Shown: positions 34,480 through 42,552 of the stretch, piece after piece
How positions within the stretch are numbered: the first letter of the stretch is position 1
How the letters are laid out: the number at the start of each line of letters is the position of its first letter
NCBI GenBank assembly: GCA_963931635.1
Contig: OZ007034.1
Coordinates: 1,488,001 to 1,552,000 of the forward strand
Length of the DNA stretch: 64,000 nucleotides
Reading direction: 5' to 3'
Source: Caccoplasma sp905210875
GTDB lineage: Bacteria > Bacteroidota > Bacteroidia > Bacteroidales > UBA11471
Position numbers and translations under genes: made by a program
The notes under the pieces: generated by a model
Databases searched by the model: none
Seen by the model: only the letters and a program-made list of their open reading frames with translations
Told to the model about the DNA's origin: nothing

Positions 34480-35254
34480 GAGTATATCCTTCGTCGTTGA
34501 GGGTGAATATCAGAAGATATCTCTTTTCGATGGCATCGCATTGGTAATAGATGGTTCCGTTGTCGAAGAGGTCGCTCTCTTTGTAGTTGTGCCCATGACC
34601 GTTGACACAGAATTGCAGCGAGGGAAAATGTTCGGTATAGCGTCGGAATATCTGGGCCACCCCTCTGTCGGCAATATCCGACAGCGGGTCGGCGTGCATG
34701 ACAAGGATACTCTTCTGGGTTTCGGCTGGAAAGTGGGCAAGTTCGTTGTCGAGAAACTGAAAATTGGGAATGGTCATGGTGTGGTCAAAGTCGAGTGCGT
34801 TCATGTTGAGGCACACAATCCGAGAGTTGCCCGCGGTAAATGCAAAATCATAGCTGCCGAAAATTTCCTGAAAAATCAGATACCCGTTTCCCAGGCAGTC
34901 GTGGTTGCCCAGCAGACAGACGTAGGGGCAGGCGAGGCCGTTGAGTATGTCGCGTTGGAGTTCAAATTCTTTTCGTATTCCAAAGTTGGCCATGTCGCCG
35001 GTGTGGATAACGAAATCGATGTCGTTCCGCCGGTTTATTGCCTCGACAGCTTCCTGGGTTTCGTCGTACCAGCGTTGTGTGTCGCCGATGACGACAAACC
35101 GTATCTCGTTTCTTCCGCGGCATCCCTCTTCGATGCGTTGAATATTTCGGGCATTCACCCCTGTCTCGCCGGAGATGCGCATGTCGTAGGGGTGATATTC
35201 GATGCAGCCTGGCAGAAACAGGAGTGTAGCAATGAGCAGATAAATTCGATCCAT
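34460..35254 (-). CDS. Calcineurin-like metallophosphoesterase lipoprotein
   Basis: A 264-residue lipoprotein (lipobox LFLPGC). All five calcineurin-fold metal motifs are present in order: VVIGDTQRW (D-x-H/Q type), VIHTGDMANF, LLGNHDCLGNG, LVMHADPL and NGHGHNYK. It should hydrolyse phosphomonoesters or diesters outside the cytoplasm with two metal ions; the substrate is not known. The first motif has GDTQ where many members have GDxH, which is also seen in phosphodiesterases of this family. The unknown exported protein follows with a 20-bp overlap. A TACATTTG box on the minus strand (35286-35293) lies just before the start. Confidence 0.88.
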   Translation of the reverse strand: MDRIYLLIATLLFLPGCIEYHPYDMRISGETGVNARNIQRIEEGCRGRNEIRFVVIGDTQRWYDETQEAVEAINRRNDIDFVIHTGDMANFGIRKEFELQRDILNGLACPYVCLLGNHDCLGNGYLIFQEIFGSYDFAFTAGNSRIVCLNMNALDFDHTMTIPNFQFLDNELAHFPAETQKSILVMHADPLSDIADRGVAQIFRRYTEHFPSLQFCVNGHGHNYKESDLFDNGTIYYQCDAIEKRYLLIFTLNDEGYTHERIPF

Positions 35255-35285
35255 GTCAATTATCTTTTCTATGAGAAAGAGTTGA

Positions 35286-35293
35286 CAAATGTA
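35286..35293 (-). promoter_or_regulatory. -7 promoter box for the metallophosphoesterase operon
   Basis: CAAATGTA on the plus strand reads TACATTTG on the minus strand, 32 bp before the start codon at 35254. No clear -33 box. It belongs to a 316-bp divergent intergenic stretch (35255-35570). Confidence 0.45.
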
Positions 35294-35462
35294 GTACCTC
35301 GGGAAGAGTCTTTCGTGATGATTGGGTAGAGAGTAGTGTCCTAAAAGTCTGGGTGATGAGCCGAATTAGACTTTTGGAAAATCAATCCCGACCAATTGAC
35401 AACATCTGTGTATGGCATATTTGTTGATAAGGGTTATGATAGAAAACAGGTGTGTAAAAATG

Positions 35463-35493
35463 TTGGAGAATATAAAATTTTGTCATACTTTTG
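35463..35493 (+). promoter_or_regulatory. Bacteroidales-type promoter of the large lipoprotein gene
   Basis: TTG at 35463-35465 and TACTTTTG at 35486-35493, 20 bp apart, match the -33/-7 pattern. The predicted start leaves a leader of about 70 bp, AT-rich, before ATG 35571. Confidence 0.62.
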
Positions 35494-35570
35494 ACGAGTT
35501 GGATAAGGCTCTCTTTATATCAAGTAAGAGACGGTATCTGTGAAAAATAATTTTTTTTATTTGCGTAATT

Positions 35571-37397
35571 ATGAGATACTTGAATTTTGCAAGTCTAGGT
35601 TTGTTTTTGTGGCTGTTTACAGGCTGCATCGGTTTATTGGGTAACGAAGAAGATGAGGAAGAGAATCTTCCGACAGATGATCCCGAAGAGATAGTCGTGG
35701 AAAAAATAGATGCCGCTACACTCTCGTCAGCTCAGTGGGAATGGGGCGTGGTGGCCACGGCGCAACTTTCCGGGGAGGTTTCGACGTTTGTATGTACCTC
35801 TGATACGATTAACGGAGGATACTTGGCATATTTCCAAAATTATTCGAACGAGACATTGCTTTTCTCGTTCGACGACGATTTCAAGGTGCGCCATTTCTCT
35901 CATTCAGGTGTCGGTTATGTTGTCGATTACAGTGACGATAAAGTTTACATCATGTCGACCGATGAGGGCGATCCTGTATATCAGGTATATGACACGTCAG
36001 TCGCTGCCGGGAGTGGTTACACCTCGTTTGAGACGGTTGCTGCATCCATAGATGCCTTTAAGGCACAGATAGATATTGTACAGCCGTGGTTTTCAGAGGC
36101 ATTCTCGATGTTGCTTACCACTGTGCTTCGTGATGGAGGTGAGTCGTTGCCAGAGGCTGCTAATGCGCCCTATGTGGAAAATTTTGGGCTCGAATTGAAC
36201 AAAGCCGCGTTCTCAAACATGTTGCGGTATATGTTTGGAAATGCATATCCGCGTGTGGGTGGCTTCAATGTGAAATCCGATGGAACAAAGACCGTTACAG
36301 TATATTTTTCAGAAGATATACCTTCGACGATATGCCGTCGCGGACAACAGGCGATAGCCGAGGGCAAGTATGGAGATGAAGTTGCTAATACGCTTTATTG
36401 TGGAGTGGTGGTAGGCGATGTATCCAAGTTATATGGAAGCACCGGTTCATACCTTACGCTGGGTAACAGCTTGTTCAATGTGGCTCCGGTCGCCGTATCC
36501 GACGTTAAGGCTGGTTTGGAATTTTCATTGCCGGCAGATCTCTCTTTGGGTGGTTCATATCTGGTGTGTCCCTACCTTATATCGGCCGACGATGCTGCCG
36601 ATATGGCTTCGGGGCATGAGGTCGACCCTGCTTTGTTGCAATATTGCCTTTCGCCTTATCCTTATTACAACATCGAAGCGGTTATCGAGAATATTGAGAT
36701 GAAGCAGTGTACCTACCACGAAACCTCAGATCTCTCGGCGGCATTTACGGTCAGGGCACATATCAATCCACCTGCCGATGTCGAGCCGTTGATTGAACAG
36801 TGGGGTATTATTGTGCGGAAGGATAGTGCATCGTTTGCCGACAACATGATTATGGCCGGAGAGAACGATGGTTATAGCCATACGTTTGAGTTCTCTCAGC
36901 AAATTTATCGTTCGGAGTGTTCTATCGATGAAACGAATTTCAGAGCGACCTGCGATCTCGAAATGTTGATTTATGTGAATATCTATCCCTATGGCCATTG
37001 CCTGGTACCGCAGACCTATACCGTTGTCTATGACGAGAAGCCCTCGATTCGCTATACCGAAGCGTCTTTGGTGACGGCCCTTTGTGATGTTGATTACCAT
37101 AACGTGATGGAAGATGCCATACATTATGCGTATGAGGTTTCGGGCGCATTCTGGCTCGATGATGATCTGACGACCTACTGGGAGGGTCCCGAAGGATTGC
37201 ATAGTGGAGGCACCGGATTTATGGGTGATTATGTAATCGAGGGAAATTTCTTTTACAATCACTTTTTGTTTGCACGTTTGAAGCCGACGACGGAGTATCT
37301 GATGGCAACACGCAAAGGAGTGGAGTTCCGGTCGTCGAATCATTTGTCGTTTACGTGGAGCGGCGACAAGGTCTCTTCGGTAGAGATTGTCGATTGA
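35571..37397 (+). CDS. Large lipoprotein of unknown function
   Basis: Not recognised. A 608-residue lipoprotein: the signal MRYLNFASLGLFLWLFTGC gives a lipobox FTGC, followed by GLLG and the acidic run NEEDEEE. An acidic stretch just after the Cys is typical of Bacteroidales lipoproteins exported to the cell surface, so a surface location is likely. The mature part is beta-rich and acidic with nine or more Cys scattered across it, unusually many for a surface protein; domains with NGGYLAYFQNYSNETLLFSF and YVNIYPYGHCLVPQTYTVVY suggest Ig-like or DUF-type folds. It is a single-gene unit with its own promoter and a shared terminator. No function can be assigned. Confidence 0.72.
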   Translation: MRYLNFASLGLFLWLFTGCIGLLGNEEDEEENLPTDDPEEIVVEKIDAATLSSAQWEWGVVATAQLSGEVSTFVCTSDTINGGYLAYFQNYSNETLLFSFDDDFKVRHFSHSGVGYVVDYSDDKVYIMSTDEGDPVYQVYDTSVAAGSGYTSFETVAASIDAFKAQIDIVQPWFSEAFSMLLTTVLRDGGESLPEAANAPYVENFGLELNKAAFSNMLRYMFGNAYPRVGGFNVKSDGTKTVTVYFSEDIPSTICRRGQQAIAEGKYGDEVANTLYCGVVVGDVSKLYGSTGSYLTLGNSLFNVAPVAVSDVKAGLEFSLPADLSLGGSYLVCPYLISADDAADMASGHEVDPALLQYCLSPYPYYNIEAVIENIEMKQCTYHETSDLSAAFTVRAHINPPADVEPLIEQWGIIVRKDSASFADNMIMAGENDGYSHTFEFSQQIYRSECSIDETNFRATCDLEMLIYVNIYPYGHCLVPQTYTVVYDEKPSIRYTEASLVTALCDVDYHNVMEDAIHYAYEVSGAFWLDDDLTTYWEGPEGLHSGGTGFMGDYVIEGNFFYNHFLFARLKPTTEYLMATRKGVEFRSSNHLSFTWSGDKVSSVEIVD

Positions 37398-37417
37398 CGT
37401 TGCGGCAGGCATTGTCA

Positions 37418-37452
37418 GAAAAAAACGAGTCGGCCGGCTAAAAAGCCGGCCG
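37418..37452. terminator. Hairpin terminator between the lipoprotein gene and gadC (convergent)
   Basis: CGGCCGGCT (37431-37439) pairs exactly with AGCCGGCCG (37444-37452) over an AAAA loop. On the minus strand it is followed by a run of seven T (plus-strand A run at 37419-37425), making it the gadC terminator; on the plus strand it ends the lipoprotein gene with a weaker T stretch. Confidence 0.78.
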
Positions 37453-37517
37453 GCTTCTGTATTGCGACTGCAACGGCGGCCCGATGACTTTGGGGCGCGA
37501 GAAGACTATTCTGTCGC

Positions 37518-39011
37518 CTACTTGCTCGGGGTCGTTTTGCCGCTCGGTTGAGCCGTGGAGTTCTCTTCCCAGTGGAAGGGTTCGAATTGTGTGTCGTTGT
37601 TTTTCCATTCCGGTTTACGTGCCGCGTAGATGATAAACGGGGCGATGACCACAATCAAGGCACCTATGATGAGAACCGAATACCACACGGCATTGCTTCC
37701 CACAGATATCTGGCTGGGCGGAATGAAACTCAGTACAAAGGCCAGGCACGAACCGCAGAATCCCAATCCACCGATGAACCACATCAGTCCGTTACCTTTT
37801 CCTCCGATGCGGAACGGTCGGCCGGCTTTTTTCATGTTGTAGCGCAGATAGATGGCTGCTGCAAACATGAGCATGTACATGATAAGGTAGAGTACGACGG
37901 TGAGTTGCGACATGATTTGGTAGAAACTTTGTACCGAAGGCATGACGACAAAGAGCAGACTTAACAGCGTAACGGCGCCGCCCTGAATATAGAGAATGTT
38001 TTTCTGAACCCCTATTTTATTGGTTTTCTGGAAAAATGGAGGCAGGTATCCGGCACGGCCTACGGCGAAGATACCTTTCGAGGGACCGGCTACCCAGGTC
38101 AATACGCCGGCCAGTACTCCGAAAGCCAAAGCGATGGCAATTACCGGCGAAAGCCAGGAGGCCTTGATGAAGTTGAAATAGTTGTCAAAACCCACCAGAA
38201 GGCTCTGGGTGAGGTTGATGTCTTTCTGCGGAATGATGATGCCGAGAGCAAAGGTGCCCAGTACAAAAATGAGTACCGTAAGGGCTGAACCTATGAAGAC
38301 GGCTTTAGGATAATTTTTCGAAGGGTTGTCCATCTCTTTTACATGGATACCTCCCATCTCCATACCAGCATAGAAAAGGAAGATGCTGGCCGCCAGTACC
38401 AGATTGTCAAAGTTAGTGAAGTCGGGCCAGAAACTACCCGAGAAGTCCATCTGCGATTGTCCACCCATCGATAGATAGACGATGGCCAGTATTACCAGCA
38501 GGCCGGCCGGAATGATGGTACCTACCAGTCCGCCGATTTTGGCTACTTTCCCTACCCAATCGAGGCCTTTGAGCGAAATGAATGTTGCCAGCCAGTAGAT
38601 GCCCAATACGACGGCAAGTGTATAAAAGCGATTGGAGGCCAAGGTCATGTCGCCGGTGTGGTCCATGCCTATAAAGGCTATGGCTACGGCGCCGAAAGTC
38701 AGTACTGTCGGGTACCATATCGTACTCTCGATCCATTGCAACCAAATAGCCAGGAATCCAGCTTTCTTGCCGAAGGCTTCTCCCACCCAGCGGAACACAC
38801 CGCCTTGCTTGTCTTGAAACATGGCTGCCAGTTCGGCCGCTACCAGTGCCGTAGGTATGAGAAATACCAGTGCCGCAAATAAATAATAGAAAGCCGAGCT
38901 GACGCCGTATTCGGCCTCGGCAGGGAGCCCTCGTAGCGAAACGACGGCCGTTACGTTCATGATTGCCAGCGTAAATACGCCAAGTTTTACAGTTTTTCCC
39001 AAGTTTGCCAT
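37518..39011 (-). CDS. gadC: Glutamate/GABA antiporter
   Basis: Inner-membrane APC-superfamily exchanger that imports glutamate and exports GABA, consuming cytoplasmic protons together with GadB. The 497-residue protein has about twelve membrane segments and the N-terminal signature TAVVSLRGLPAEAEYG, WIESTIWYPTVL, and GPSKGIFAVGRAGYLPP, all typical of GadC. Its C-terminal tail (about 465-497; YAARKPEWKNNDTQFEPFHW) resembles the pH-gated C-plug of E. coli GadC. It lies near glutamate decarboxylase and glutaminase but is separated from them by a divergent ion-channel gene, so it has its own promoter in the 114 bp between. Amino acid exchange of glutamine as well as glutamate is possible. Confidence 0.93.
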   Translation of the reverse strand: MANLGKTVKLGVFTLAIMNVTAVVSLRGLPAEAEYGVSSAFYYLFAALVFLIPTALVAAELAAMFQDKQGGVFRWVGEAFGKKAGFLAIWLQWIESTIWYPTVLTFGAVAIAFIGMDHTGDMTLASNRFYTLAVVLGIYWLATFISLKGLDWVGKVAKIGGLVGTIIPAGLLVILAIVYLSMGGQSQMDFSGSFWPDFTNFDNLVLAASIFLFYAGMEMGGIHVKEMDNPSKNYPKAVFIGSALTVLIFVLGTFALGIIIPQKDINLTQSLLVGFDNYFNFIKASWLSPVIAIALAFGVLAGVLTWVAGPSKGIFAVGRAGYLPPFFQKTNKIGVQKNILYIQGGAVTLLSLLFVVMPSVQSFYQIMSQLTVVLYLIMYMLMFAAAIYLRYNMKKAGRPFRIGGKGNGLMWFIGGLGFCGSCLAFVLSFIPPSQISVGSNAVWYSVLIIGALIVVIAPFIIYAARKPEWKNNDTQFEPFHWEENSTAQPSGKTTPSK

Positions 39012-39125
39012 ATAATCTGTATATTAAAAATGAATATGTTATTGACTCATCACTTTTTGTGTAGATAAACAATTGGTTGCCGCTTGTTGTTTTTTACGAC
39101 GAACGATTTATTTGGAGAATGAAGC

Positions 39126-39836
39126 ATGAAAACGTTGTTGTCCCTGAATGCTGTACCTCAGAAAAAGGTGATAGAGAAAGCTCTACACCTGATGGTATTA
39201 CTTTTGTCGATTTTACTTGTTGTCACCATATCGGTTGATACATTCCGCAATATTCCGTTTCTAAATCAGTCTTATTATCGGAAAATACAGCTGTGGGTAT
39301 GTCTCTTTTTTATCTTCGATTTCATAGTATTGGGCGTTTTGTCTCATAACCGATGGAGGTATGTTTCGCGTCATTTTATCTTTCTGCTGGTATCGATACC
39401 TTATGTCGAACTGTTTTCGTGCCTGCAAGTCGAATGTTCGACTGAGATGGCTTATTTCCTGAGGTTTGTGCCGTTTGTTCGTAGCGGTTACGCCTTAGCC
39501 ATTGTCGTCGGTTGGGTAGCATATAACAAGATTTCTACCCTGTTTATAACTTATCTGACCCTCCTTTTTGCGACCATCTATTTTTCGAGTCTACTGTTTT
39601 TTGTGTGGGAACGTTCGGCCAATCCTCTGGTAGAACATTATGCCGATGCCCTCTGGTGGGCCTTTATGGACGTAACGACGGTAGGCTCGAATATTTATGC
39701 AACATCGGCTGTCGGAAAAATTTTGTCGGTTGTGCTGGCAGCTCTGGGTATGATGATGTTTCCCATATTTACCGTCTACATAACCGATTGGGTGCGTAAT
39801 GCCTCTCGTGGTAAAAATCGGAAGGTGGAGCAATGA
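39126..39836 (+). CDS. Ion channel protein with non-canonical K+ filter
   Basis: A 236-residue membrane protein with the layout of a voltage-gated-type potassium channel: four or more N-terminal segments (LLSILLVVTISVDT; LFFIFDFIVLGVL; the Arg-containing FVPFVRSGYALAIVVGWVAY) and then the pore. The pore helix and filter read WWAFMDVTTVGSNIYATSA, aligned with WWA..TTVGYGD of true K+ channels, so Tyr-Gly-Asp is replaced by Ser-Asn-Ile. The inner helix GKILSVVLAALGMMMFPIF follows. It sits between gadC and the gadB-glutaminase operon, a position I associate with Bacteroides acid-resistance loci, so it probably balances charge during proton consumption. Ion selectivity is open. Confidence 0.82.
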   Translation: MKTLLSLNAVPQKKVIEKALHLMVLLLSILLVVTISVDTFRNIPFLNQSYYRKIQLWVCLFFIFDFIVLGVLSHNRWRYVSRHFIFLLVSIPYVELFSCLQVECSTEMAYFLRFVPFVRSGYALAIVVGWVAYNKISTLFITYLTLLFATIYFSSLLFFVWERSANPLVEHYADALWWAFMDVTTVGSNIYATSAVGKILSVVLAALGMMMFPIFTVYITDWVRNASRGKNRKVEQ

Positions 39837-39870
39837 AAAAACGTATCGAATGTTTTATGGCTGGGAAAGT

Positions 39871-39905
39871 AAGAAAGGAGAACCTCTTAGAGGCTCTCCT
39901 TTCTT
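39871..39905. terminator. Bidirectional terminator between the channel and glutaminase genes
   Basis: Arms 39871-39887 and 39889-39905 form a long stem with one G-U type mismatch, with A-rich and T-rich ends on the two sides. The convergent genes on both sides end within 35 bp, so it serves both. Confidence 0.82.
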
Positions 39906-39926
39906 ACAGTAAAAACAGTCTGTCAA

Positions 39927-40892
39927 TCAGTCGACAACCTTTACCAGGTCTCCGCTGAAAACCGAAAGGTCTAGCCGGTTCATGATGTGCTTGACAGCCA
40001 GTTGGGCTTTGACCGAATTGCCAGCCTCGTCTATGGGGGGAGCAAAGGCTGCGATGCCCATGACACCGGGCAGTACCCCCATGATGCCGCCTCCTACACC
40101 GCTTTTGGCCGGAAGTCCCGAGGTGTAGAGCCAATCGCCTGTGTGTTCATAAAATCCGACAGTTGCAATGAGTGAGGTCATTTGCGGTGCGAAGGCTCCA
40201 TCGAAGACACTTTGTCCCGTAGCGGGATTGACTCCTTTATTGGCAATAGTGGCCCCGCATATCGAGAGTTGACGAGCGGTAACACCCATGGAACATTGCC
40301 GTGTGTAAAGGTCGAGTGACATGTCGGGGTCGTCGTAAATGCGGCCGTAGTTTTTGAGCAGCCAGGCGATGGAGCGGTTGTTGAAGTTGGTTGCCGACTC
40401 CGAACGATAGAGCTCATCGATAAGCACGGGGGCACTTCCCGACAATTGAGTCATGTTGTCGACAATCGCCTCCCATTTGCCTTTGGCATCGCCGATAGGC
40501 TTGACCATGCTGCATGCCGTGATTGCACCGGCGTTGACCAGTGGAGTAGAGGGGTGATCGTTTTCAAGCAGAATCGCGATAATGGAGTTAAACGGTAGCC
40601 CTGTTGCATCGGAGCCTATCATGGAGAGCAGTTTCTCGGCACCATATTGGCGTAGAGCCAGTATGGCAGTATGTACTTTTGAGACTGACTCTATGCCGAA
40701 TGCATATTGGGTATCGCCCACTTCTAAGGTTCTGCCATCGAGCAGGCATACGCTGATACCGAAGAGTTTGCTGTCTATCTGTGCGAGATAGGGTATGTAG
40801 TCGGCGTTTTTCCCGTCGTGGTTGTCTTTATACAGGTCATAAGCTTCTTGTACGGCTTTCTGTATAGACGTAAAAGTGATGTTCCGTTCCAT
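39927..40892 (-). CDS. glsA: Glutaminase A
   Basis: Hydrolyses glutamine to glutamate and ammonia; the ammonia captures protons and the glutamate feeds GadB, so it strengthens acid resistance. I choose the ATG at 40892 (MERNITFTSIQKAVQEAY), giving 321 residues, close to the family size of about 310; the open frame extends nine codons upstream into the gadB stop region. Serine-beta-lactamase-like fold with the catalytic S-x-x-K in FGIESVSKVHT near residue 68, and the late blocks NAGAITACSMV and PAKSGVGGGIMGVLPG. It begins 7 bp after gadB stops, so the two form one operon. Confidence 0.95.
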   Translation of the reverse strand: MERNITFTSIQKAVQEAYDLYKDNHDGKNADYIPYLAQIDSKLFGISVCLLDGRTLEVGDTQYAFGIESVSKVHTAILALRQYGAEKLLSMIGSDATGLPFNSIIAILLENDHPSTPLVNAGAITACSMVKPIGDAKGKWEAIVDNMTQLSGSAPVLIDELYRSESATNFNNRSIAWLLKNYGRIYDDPDMSLDLYTRQCSMGVTARQLSICGATIANKGVNPATGQSVFDGAFAPQMTSLIATVGFYEHTGDWLYTSGLPAKSGVGGGIMGVLPGVMGIAAFAPPIDEAGNSVKAQLAVKHIMNRLDLSVFSGDLVKVVD

Positions 40893-40899
40893 GATGTCA

Positions 40900-42339
40900 T
40901 TATTTTCTGGTGCGACCACAGCCGGTGTGGGTAAATACCGTGCCTTTGACTTCGATATGCTTGTCTTGTGCTATGCGGCTGTTTGTCGGGTATTCCAACT
41001 TGTCGAGTGAGGCCACGGCATCGCGTATATCGTTCAGCAACATATCGGCCATGTCCTTGTTGAACCCTTGTCTTACAACCAACCGCATTACGACATAATC
41101 TTCGATGTTTTTGGGTAGTGTGTAGGCAGGGACCATCCAGCCACTCTGTTTCAACTTGTCCTGTAAGTCGAATAGGGTCCATTTGGCATTCTTAGCGTAT
41201 TCGGGCTTCATGTACCAGATAAACAACGGATTTTCGACCTTGTGGCTGTAATTGACGAAGGGCTCCATTTTTCCTATCTCGTCGTGCAGATATTGGGTTA
41301 TCTGCATGCTGTTGTATTGTATGGCTTTGTAGCCTTGGAATCCCAGTCGGATAAACTGGTAATATTGTCCCAGTATCTGAGCAGCCGGGCGGGAGAAGTT
41401 GAGCCCTACTTGTGTAATGCTGGCACCCAAGTAGTTGACACTGAATGCCATCTCTTCGGGAAGATATGCTTTGCCTTTCCATATAACCCAGCCCAAGCCG
41501 GGATAGACAAGTCCGAACTTGTGGCCCGAGGTGCTGATGGAGACAACCCATTTCAGTCTGAAATCCCATTTCTTGTGAGGTTCGAGGAAGGGGAGAATAA
41601 ATCCGCCCGAAGCGGCATCGACGTGTATGGGAATATCGTAGCCTGTCTTTTTGTTATAGGTATCCAGAGCTCGGTCGAGCGCCTCTACATCGTCGTTCAA
41701 TCCGGTCCAGGTAACACCTTCGATGGGAACGATGCAGATGGTGTTTTCGTCGCACAGTTTCAGCGCCTCTTCGGGGTCGAGGGTGGGCTTGTCAAGCGTG
41801 AGAGGAACTTCGCGCAACTCGATTTGCCATAGCTGGGCAAACTTTTCCCATACAATCTGATATCCCGCCGAGATGACAAAGTTGGGCTTGTCTACGGGTT
41901 TTTTCTCGGCAAGGCGTTTCTTGCGCCAGCGGAGCCATGCTGCCACGCCACCCAGCATGCATGCTTCGGAAGAGCCGATGGCTACTGCACCACTTTTCCA
42001 CTTCTCCTCTTCGGGAGTGTTCCACAGGTTGGCCAGGATGTTGATGCATTTGGCGTTCATCACCGCTATGCGGGGATACTCTGTCTCGTCGATGAAGTTG
42101 ATGTTGATGGCATCGTTCATCAGTTTCGTGGCATACTCGTCCATGTAAGTGGTTACAAACGTGGCCAGATTCAGTCGGGGTTGTGTCTGTGCAAAGGTTT
42201 CGTCTTTGACCATCTGGTAGGCAATTGCCGGGGTGGTAGGGGTTTCGGGAATACGGTCGACAGGAGCCGATTGCAACATTTCGTCCGAGCCGTAAATGGC
42301 GCTCTTGGCGTCTCCTGACCTGAAATACAAATCTTTCAT
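40900..42339 (-). CDS. gadB: Glutamate decarboxylase
   Basis: PLP-dependent decarboxylation of glutamate to GABA, which uses one cytoplasmic proton per turn. At 479 residues it fits the family (466 in E. coli). PLP lysine is in the motif STSGHKFGLVYPGLGWV; HVDAASGGFILPF holds the cofactor Asp, and AIGSSEACMLGGVAAWLRW binds phosphate. The N-terminus is of the acid-induced type and the C-terminal tail ends with a His (GTVFTHTGCGRTRK), which in E. coli closes the active site at neutral pH. It is the first gene of the gadB-glsA operon. GABA leaves through GadC nearby. Confidence 0.96.
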   Translation of the reverse strand: MKDLYFRSGDAKSAIYGSDEMLQSAPVDRIPETPTTPAIAYQMVKDETFAQTQPRLNLATFVTTYMDEYATKLMNDAININFIDETEYPRIAVMNAKCINILANLWNTPEEEKWKSGAVAIGSSEACMLGGVAAWLRWRKKRLAEKKPVDKPNFVISAGYQIVWEKFAQLWQIELREVPLTLDKPTLDPEEALKLCDENTICIVPIEGVTWTGLNDDVEALDRALDTYNKKTGYDIPIHVDAASGGFILPFLEPHKKWDFRLKWVVSISTSGHKFGLVYPGLGWVIWKGKAYLPEEMAFSVNYLGASITQVGLNFSRPAAQILGQYYQFIRLGFQGYKAIQYNSMQITQYLHDEIGKMEPFVNYSHKVENPLFIWYMKPEYAKNAKWTLFDLQDKLKQSGWMVPAYTLPKNIEDYVVMRLVVRQGFNKDMADMLLNDIRDAVASLDKLEYPTNSRIAQDKHIEVKGTVFTHTGCGRTRK

Positions 42340-42395
42340 CGTGTAAAATTTTTTGAGTTAGAAAATAGATGAGGAAATTTCTTGGAAGAAATCTC

Positions 42396-42490
42396 CTGTT
42401 GAAAAAAACAACAGAACGGTACGACGAAAGTTTTTCTTTCGGACTTATTTTACCATCGTTTATCCTTCTTGTTAAAAACAAAATGGTAAA
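42396..42490 (-). promoter_or_regulatory. Cluster of inverted repeats upstream of gadB
   Basis: Within the 213-bp divergent gap between gadB and the MFS gene, three inverted repeats stand in a row: CTGTTG/CAACAG (42396-42401, 42409-42414), CGAAAG/CTTTCG (42425-42430, 42436-42441) and TTTACCAT/ATGGTAAA (42449-42456, 42483-42490). No TAnnTTTG box was found on either strand. They may be operators or leader-RNA structures that respond to acid or growth phase; this is inference. Confidence 0.4.
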
Positions 42491-42552
42491 CATTCGCACG
42501 GATAGGTTGTTTAAGATTTGAATCTGAGTTTCACAAAAAACAATTTATCGTC

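Noticed and set aside
34325..35329. Plus-strand open frame of 334 codons opposite the metallophosphoesterase and exported protein genes
   Set aside because: The minus strand carries intact catalytic motifs and signal peptides; the plus frame shows none.
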